Below are positions 59,901 through 64,000 of a stretch of 64,000 bases of DNA, one piece after another (position 1 is the first letter of the stretch; the number at the start of each line of letters is the position of its first letter). The position numbers and the translations under genes were made by a program. The stretch is from Yamagishiella unicocca (lineage: Eukaryota > Chlorophyta > Chlorophyceae > Chlamydomonadales > Volvocaceae), in NCBI GenBank assembly GCA_003116995.1, contig BDSL01000046.1, positions 657,424-721,423 of the forward strand, given 5' to 3'. A model generated the notes under the pieces. That model was given only the letters and a program-made list of their open reading frames with translations. It was not told the DNA's origin and made no database searches.

Positions 59901-62900
59901 TACGTGCACCTGCCTTGTAACCCTCCGACCCCCCCAGCCTCCCGGCACCAACACCCTCCCCCCCCCCGCCTGCCTGCATGATGCTTCGGAAGCTGTCCTC
60001 CCCCGTGCGCTTCTCCAGCATGCGGAGCACCGTCACCGCCTTCCAGCGCCGCAGCGGGGAGGGGTCCAGAGACTACGAGTGCGGGGGGCCAGGCGGGGGG
60101 GAGCGGGAGGGGAGGGGGAGGGGGCAGGCGGGGGGGAGCGGGAGGGGAGGAGGGGGCCAGGAGGTTGCTGAGCGAAGCGGGGCAAGGGCGGCTGCGGGGC
60201 CGTTGTGTCGAGGACACACAGCGAGCTCGTTGCGGCTTTAGCACTCAGGGAACGGGACACGTATCCAGGCCTTGGTAATACGATTACTATCGATATATCG
60301 TATTACGATGAACATACGAGGGCGGCCGTCGTACCTCGCTGCCGTACATCTGACTCAGCGGGTCCTTGCGGCGGCGCCTGGGGCCCTGGCCCTGGCTCTG
60401 GCTGCCAGCTGCCGCCGCCGCGCCGCCGGCGCCGTCCGGCAGCTCGTCCGTGTCGTCGTACTGGTTCTGCGGGCACAGCGGCGGCGGCTGCCCGTCGTCG
60501 CCCGTCAGCACCGCCTCCCGCTCCTTGAACCTCCTGCGGGGGAGCGGCGACAGGCGGAGGGGGCAGGCAGGGTGAGGAGTGCGTCTGTGGGAGGCTTTCG
60601 GCCGGCGTTTGGTGCAGCGGCGGCAGCGAGAAGACGTTTGTCCGGCTGCGCGTGTCGCTATGTTGCGACAGGCGGCAAGTAGCGCCGGCATCCAGACCGC
60701 CGAGGATCCTGTGTGGTGTGGTGCTGTCGTGTGGCTGGCCATGACCCTGCCACAACACACACCGCCGCTCCAGGGAGGGGGCGCGCCCCTCTGCTCGCGT
60801 TGCCCCGCGGGACAGCAGCCCTACACAGCACCCTACACAGCACCCCTACAGCAGCTCCCAGTTCTCCTCCCGCCACCGGCCTTCATTCCGCTCTGCATAG
60901 CTCCTATCCTAGCAACCCCCCCTCAACCCCCCCATCGCCCGCTTCTGTTTCTTCTCTTTTACACCGCTCCGACAGGCCGCCGCCACAGGTTTGCCGGTAG
61001 TCAGTTCCAGTGCTCCAGCATGCGCCCACAAAATTGGCGTCCGACGACCATGCGCCAACTATCCTGTCCCGTTGCGTAAAACGGTTTTTATACATCCCAT
61101 CGCCCGCTATTTTCTTCCCTCTGTTTCCTGTGTCGTGTAAACGGGTCTTCTCGCCCCCCGGGTCTTCAGCCCGTCACGTATGTTCCATACGGTTTTTCTT
61201 TCGTACGCAGGTTCTCCTTGCACCCCGCCCGTCACCCACCGGTACGCCACCTCGTTCTGCCCCAGCCACGCCTTGAAGAACAGGTCCGCCAGCAGGCCCG
61301 CCAGGCCCTCCACCAGCCACACATCAGAGGAAGACCTGCGCCCGGGGGCCCGAGGAGAGCGGTGCGAGCGGGGAGTGGTGCTCAACGCCCAAAGCGATAA
61401 CCAGCGAGGCCAGGGAGGGGCGAGGAGGGCCCCCCGGCGCCAGGCGGCAGTCTGCTCGCTTGTCCTTTTCGCAACAAGGCACAACCAGCCCAGAGCGCCG
61501 CAGCGAACATCATGTTTTTATCCCAGCTTCCAGCCTCCGGAGCCCCTACTAAGCTACCCCAGTCCCTCGCGGCGCTGACGTAAGGTCGCTGGCTGGACGC
61601 ACCGCCGATTCCGATGAAACAACCAGCTTCAAAACCGGCGCCATCGCCTCCCGCTGCCCGTCCCGGCCTTGTCCGCTCCCTCCCTCCTTCCCTCTCCCAC
61701 CTGGGCTGCAGTATGACGCCGAACCACTGCTTCGCCAGCGCCTCCGCCAGCGCCATCTTGCCGTCCAGCGCCGCCTCCACCGCGGTGTCGCTGTGGAGCA
61801 GCTCGCTGCTGGCCTGCAGGAGGGGCGCAGGGGGGTAGGCGGGGGCCAGGAGGGGAGGTAGGAGGGGCGCAGGGGGGTAGGCGGGGGGCAGGAGGGGAGG
61901 TAGGAGGGGGGCAGGAGGGAGGGTAGGAGGAGAGAACTATGAACGGCAGAGTCTGTGGCCGGGGCCAGGAAAGGCGCGGCAGGGCGTGCCCCTCACTCCC
62001 CCCTCGCGCATGTCCTCCGATGTCCGGCCCCCATGCGACCCCCCTGGTAGCACGCCAGCGGGCCACGTGCCACCCACACCAACGCAACACGGCAGGACCT
62101 AATCCCCTGCCCCGCCCCGCAGGTCCCGCCCCGGCGCTCCTCCCTGGACCTCCCCTCCGGCCCCGGCCCCGCAGCCCCAGCTCCCTCACCACGATGCACC
62201 CCGCCGCCACCTGCACCGGGGTGACGGCCAGCTCCGACGGAATGAACACCACCTGGGGGGGTGTACCGGGCAGGTCGGGCAGCGGCAGGCCGGGCGGAGG
62301 CGGGTCAGAGGTGGGGTTCGAGGAAGACCCGTGGGGGCCGGCGTCGCACGGCGCAGACGGAGCCCCCAAAGCCCCGTGGCCACTGCCCCACGACTTCCCC
62401 ACTGCCCCAAAGCACACTGGCTACCGCATCCAGATCTCCAGGCTTGCCCGCCAATCCACCAGCTCACCTGCAGGTGTCAGCCCGCCCCACTCAAGCCCCG
62501 CAGCACGCACGCACACACACACTTCTCGTGGACCCACTCTGGGCTTCCTTCGGTAACTATTGGCGCCTCGCCCTGCCTCCGGATTCCTTGGTCTCATCGC
62601 GCTCAGTCTCCTTCGCGGCTCAGCTCAGCATACTTAAAACACACACATACCGTTTTTCCCGCTCCGCCGGCCCCGTACCTGCAGCTGGCTGAGCGGGAAG
62701 TTGACTGTGGATGCTATCTGGTACTCCTTGAAGGGCAGGTAGAAGAAGCGGGTGGTGGCCTGCAGCAGGCCCATGCAGCTGGGCAGGCCGAAGTGGGTGA
62801 TGGTTGTGGAGTCCTGCAGGGGCGGGTTGGGCGGGGTGGGTGGGTGGGTGGTGACGGTCAGGCATGAGAGGAAACCGTCCGGAGGGGGGCGGACGGACGA

Positions 62901-64000
62901 GTCGAGTACCAGCGGTCCCTGTCGGAAGGCCCGTAGGGGCGGCCGGCGAATTGACGCGCGATGGCGGCGCCACCGTTGCCATAGGGCCCCCATGAGGCAT
63001 GAGCGCTGATGGACTAGTGCGACAGCCGCACCCGTCGTACCATACCTGTACCCTTCGACGGCTGCCGCCCCTGTCCCCGAGCAGTGCCCCCAGCCCCCGG
63101 CGGCCCCTCACCTGCGGCCCGCCCGCCCCTCCGGCCCCCGGCTGCTGCTGCTGCTGCTTCAGGAAGGACTCCACCAGCTGGTCGGTGCGGCCCTGGTACT
63201 GCGGCACCACCGCCAGCGGCCCCACGGTCACGTGCACGTGGCAGGGCGCCACCGCCACCGACTGCTCGTAGTACCACACCTTGCGTACGGCCGCGGCCTC
63301 CCTGGAGCGCTGGGTGGGGCGCGCTTGGGCGTACACGGCGCCGCCGGCGGCTTCCCGGCGGGCGCCGCACCGGTGCCGGCGTCGGCGGGGACAGCCGCAG
63401 CCGCAGCCGCGATTGCCGGGGAGAGCGGCCCCGCGGCCGCACCCTCCCCAGCACCCGCGCCCGCACCCTCCCCCGCCGGCTGCTGGCGCGGCACGTCAAC
63501 ATCCATCGCGTCCCCGCCGGCTGCTGCAGTTGCAGTTGCCGCTGTGGGCAGCGGCAGTGGCAGTGGCAGCGGCAGGGGCAGAAGCAGTGGCAGTGGCCTG
63601 CCGGCCGGAGGCTGCCCCGCCTCAGCGCCTCCCGCCGCCAGCGCCTCGCCAGCTGGAGCGGCTTCGGCTGCCGCTGCAGCAGTGGCCGCTGCAGCAGTGG
63701 CCGCTTCGACGGCGCCAGCGCCGCCCCTCCGCCTGCAGCCGGTGCGTCCACCTCCATGGCGTCACCTCCGCCACCTTACCCAAGCCCGGCGGCTGCTGCG
63801 GCTGCTGCTCCTCGCCTGCTTCGGCGCCTCAGCCGACGCGCCCTGCTGGTCCACCCCGCCCTCCAGCAGCGGCCTCGCCTGCTGCGCCGCCCCGCCCTCC
63901 AGCAGCGGCCTCGCCTGCTGCGCCGCCCCGCCTCCAGCAGCGGCCTCGCCTGCTGGTCCGGCTCCGCCTGCTGCTCCTCCGGGCTGCCCACCAGCAGCCG
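50964..64000 (-). CDS. TAF2: TAF2, TFIID subunit (M1 aminopeptidase-like), 5' end outside window
   Basis: Seventeen exons from 62,813 downward join in phase: 62,679-62,813; 62,190-62,252; 61,701-61,813; 61,240-61,335; 60,335-60,533; 59,974-60,072; 59,278-59,595; 58,687-58,922; 58,185-58,299; 57,771-57,939; 57,205-57,311; 56,801-56,903; 56,124-56,331; 54,927-55,462; 54,189-54,390; 53,404-53,805; 50,964-52,986. Upstream exons end at 63,112 and 63,780 but have frame conflicts. Order and motifs follow TAF2: VWYYEQSVAVAPCHVHVTVG, ITHFGLPSC, SELLHSD…LAKQWFG, SDVWLVEGLAGLLADLFFK, KAVTVLRMLEKRTGEDSF, ERWVYGRGCPRLTAGFSFVR, VDPGQEWL, MWVAQLRNSKDVVAQSLAV, YCRVRVEAARALAAFS, TDILTNNDNS, then HEAT-like helices. 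Like other TAF2 proteins it should be a non-catalytic peptidase-fold subunit of TFIID contacting core promoter DNA. The last exon is a 674-codon (stop included) Ala/Pro/Lys-rich tail containing KIKLRIRM. The N-terminal domain lies beyond 64,000. Confidence 0.9.
51745..51810 (-). repeat. 15-bp coding tandem repeat in the TAF2 tail
   Basis: About four copies of a CCGCCTTGGCCTCCG unit encode AKAAE pentapeptides on the minus strand. Confidence 0.8.
52430..52560 (-). repeat. Coding tandem repeats (HRTASPT type) in the TAF2 tail
   Basis: Degenerate about 24-bp units encode NHRTASPT, AHRTASPT and NNRTASPT on the minus strand, a possible array of Ser/Thr-Pro phosphorylation sites (inference). Confidence 0.75.
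55605..56000. repeat. 15-bp minisatellite, about 25 copies, in a TAF2 intron
   Basis: Near-perfect repeats of TCCCCTCTCGCCTCC fill most of intron 55,463-56,123. Pyrimidines dominate the plus strand. Because 15 is a multiple of 3, all frames stay open and give long false ORFs on both strands. Confidence 0.95.
58519..58562. repeat. 17-bp tandem repeat, about 2.5 copies
   Basis: CCCCCTGTTTTACTCAT repeated in a TAF2 intron. Confidence 0.75.
58580..58670 (-). repeat. Dispersed repeat, inverted degenerate copies
   Basis: Two occurrences of GGGTCTTCCTCGAAA and an intervening AACGGTTCTTTCCTCGCA correspond, in reverse complement, to the about 80-bp repeat at 22,258 and 59,624. Confidence 0.65.
59624..59703 (+). 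repeat. Dispersed repeat, about 80 bp (copy 2)
   Basis: GGGTTTCGAGGAAGACCCGT to GAGATGCATGCTGGAGAACT, in the TAF2 intron just upstream of exon 59,278-59,595. Shorter relatives sit at about 58,125, 61,140, 62,311, 54,765-54,845 and 57,117. Confidence 0.75.
61805..61932. repeat. G-rich minisatellite, about 45-bp unit
   Basis: About 2.5 copies of GGGGCGCAGGGGGGTAGGCG followed by GGCCAGGAGGGGAGGTAGGA in a TAF2 intron. Confidence 0.8.
63850..63962 (-). repeat. Coding tandem repeat near the 5' end of the visible TAF2 part
   Basis: Three 36-bp units encode AAQQARPLLEGG on the minus strand. The unit nearest the window edge is one base shorter, which breaks the common frame. Confidence 0.75.

Overview
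The window is nuclear DNA of a eukaryotic green alga, most likely a volvocine/Chlamydomonas-type species. The evidence is high GC in coding regions, many small introns with GTGAG/GTGCG donors and CAG acceptors, Ala/Gly/Pro/Gln-rich low-complexity coding sequence, TGTAA motifs downstream of several stop codons, an OPR-repeat protein, an ectodomain-bearing TKL-type kinase and LINE/DIRS-type retroelements of the kind known from these algae. The species cannot be named from the sequence alone. No rRNA gene, CRISPR array or bacterial operon was seen.

Layout. 1-7.1 kb: degenerate LINE pieces (1.56-2.32, 5.30-5.56, about 5.99-7.1 kb, all minus) around a small multi-exon gene for an acidic protein (about 2.5-4.86 kb, plus). 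7.45-19.1 kb (minus): a large multi-exon receptor-like protein kinase with a secreted/ecto region, a Pro-rich stalk, one membrane segment and a complete kinase domain whose six last exons join in phase. 20.2-29.1 kb: a retroelement graveyard with a short-motif repeat cluster, a tRNA-like sequence, a DIRS/Kangaroo-like element (RNase H-like remnant on plus, tyrosine recombinase on minus, about 105-bp direct repeats), a 5'-truncated LINE on plus and a 3.6-kb LINE on minus meeting tail to tail. 31.4-39.8 kb: two divergently transcribed genes whose first exons each encode one membrane-spanning segment, with low-complexity downstream parts. 41.2-46.0 kb (plus): a two-exon gene for a 1,511-residue OPR-type protein, probably an organelle RNA factor. 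46.9-48.65 kb (plus): a six-exon PLAC8-family gene fully solved in phase. 50.96-64 kb (minus, 5' end beyond the window): TAF2, the TFIID subunit, with 17 in-phase exons, many minisatellite-bearing introns and a 674-codon low-complexity last exon.

The genes do not form a pathway. TAF2 acts in nuclear transcription initiation, the OPR protein in organelle RNA metabolism (by family), the kinase and the two small membrane proteins at a membrane, and the PLAC8 protein probably at a membrane. The most distinctive signals are the nested retroelement region, a short dispersed repeat family spread through the TAF2 introns and also present in the retroelement region, the kinase architecture, and the TAF2 tail.
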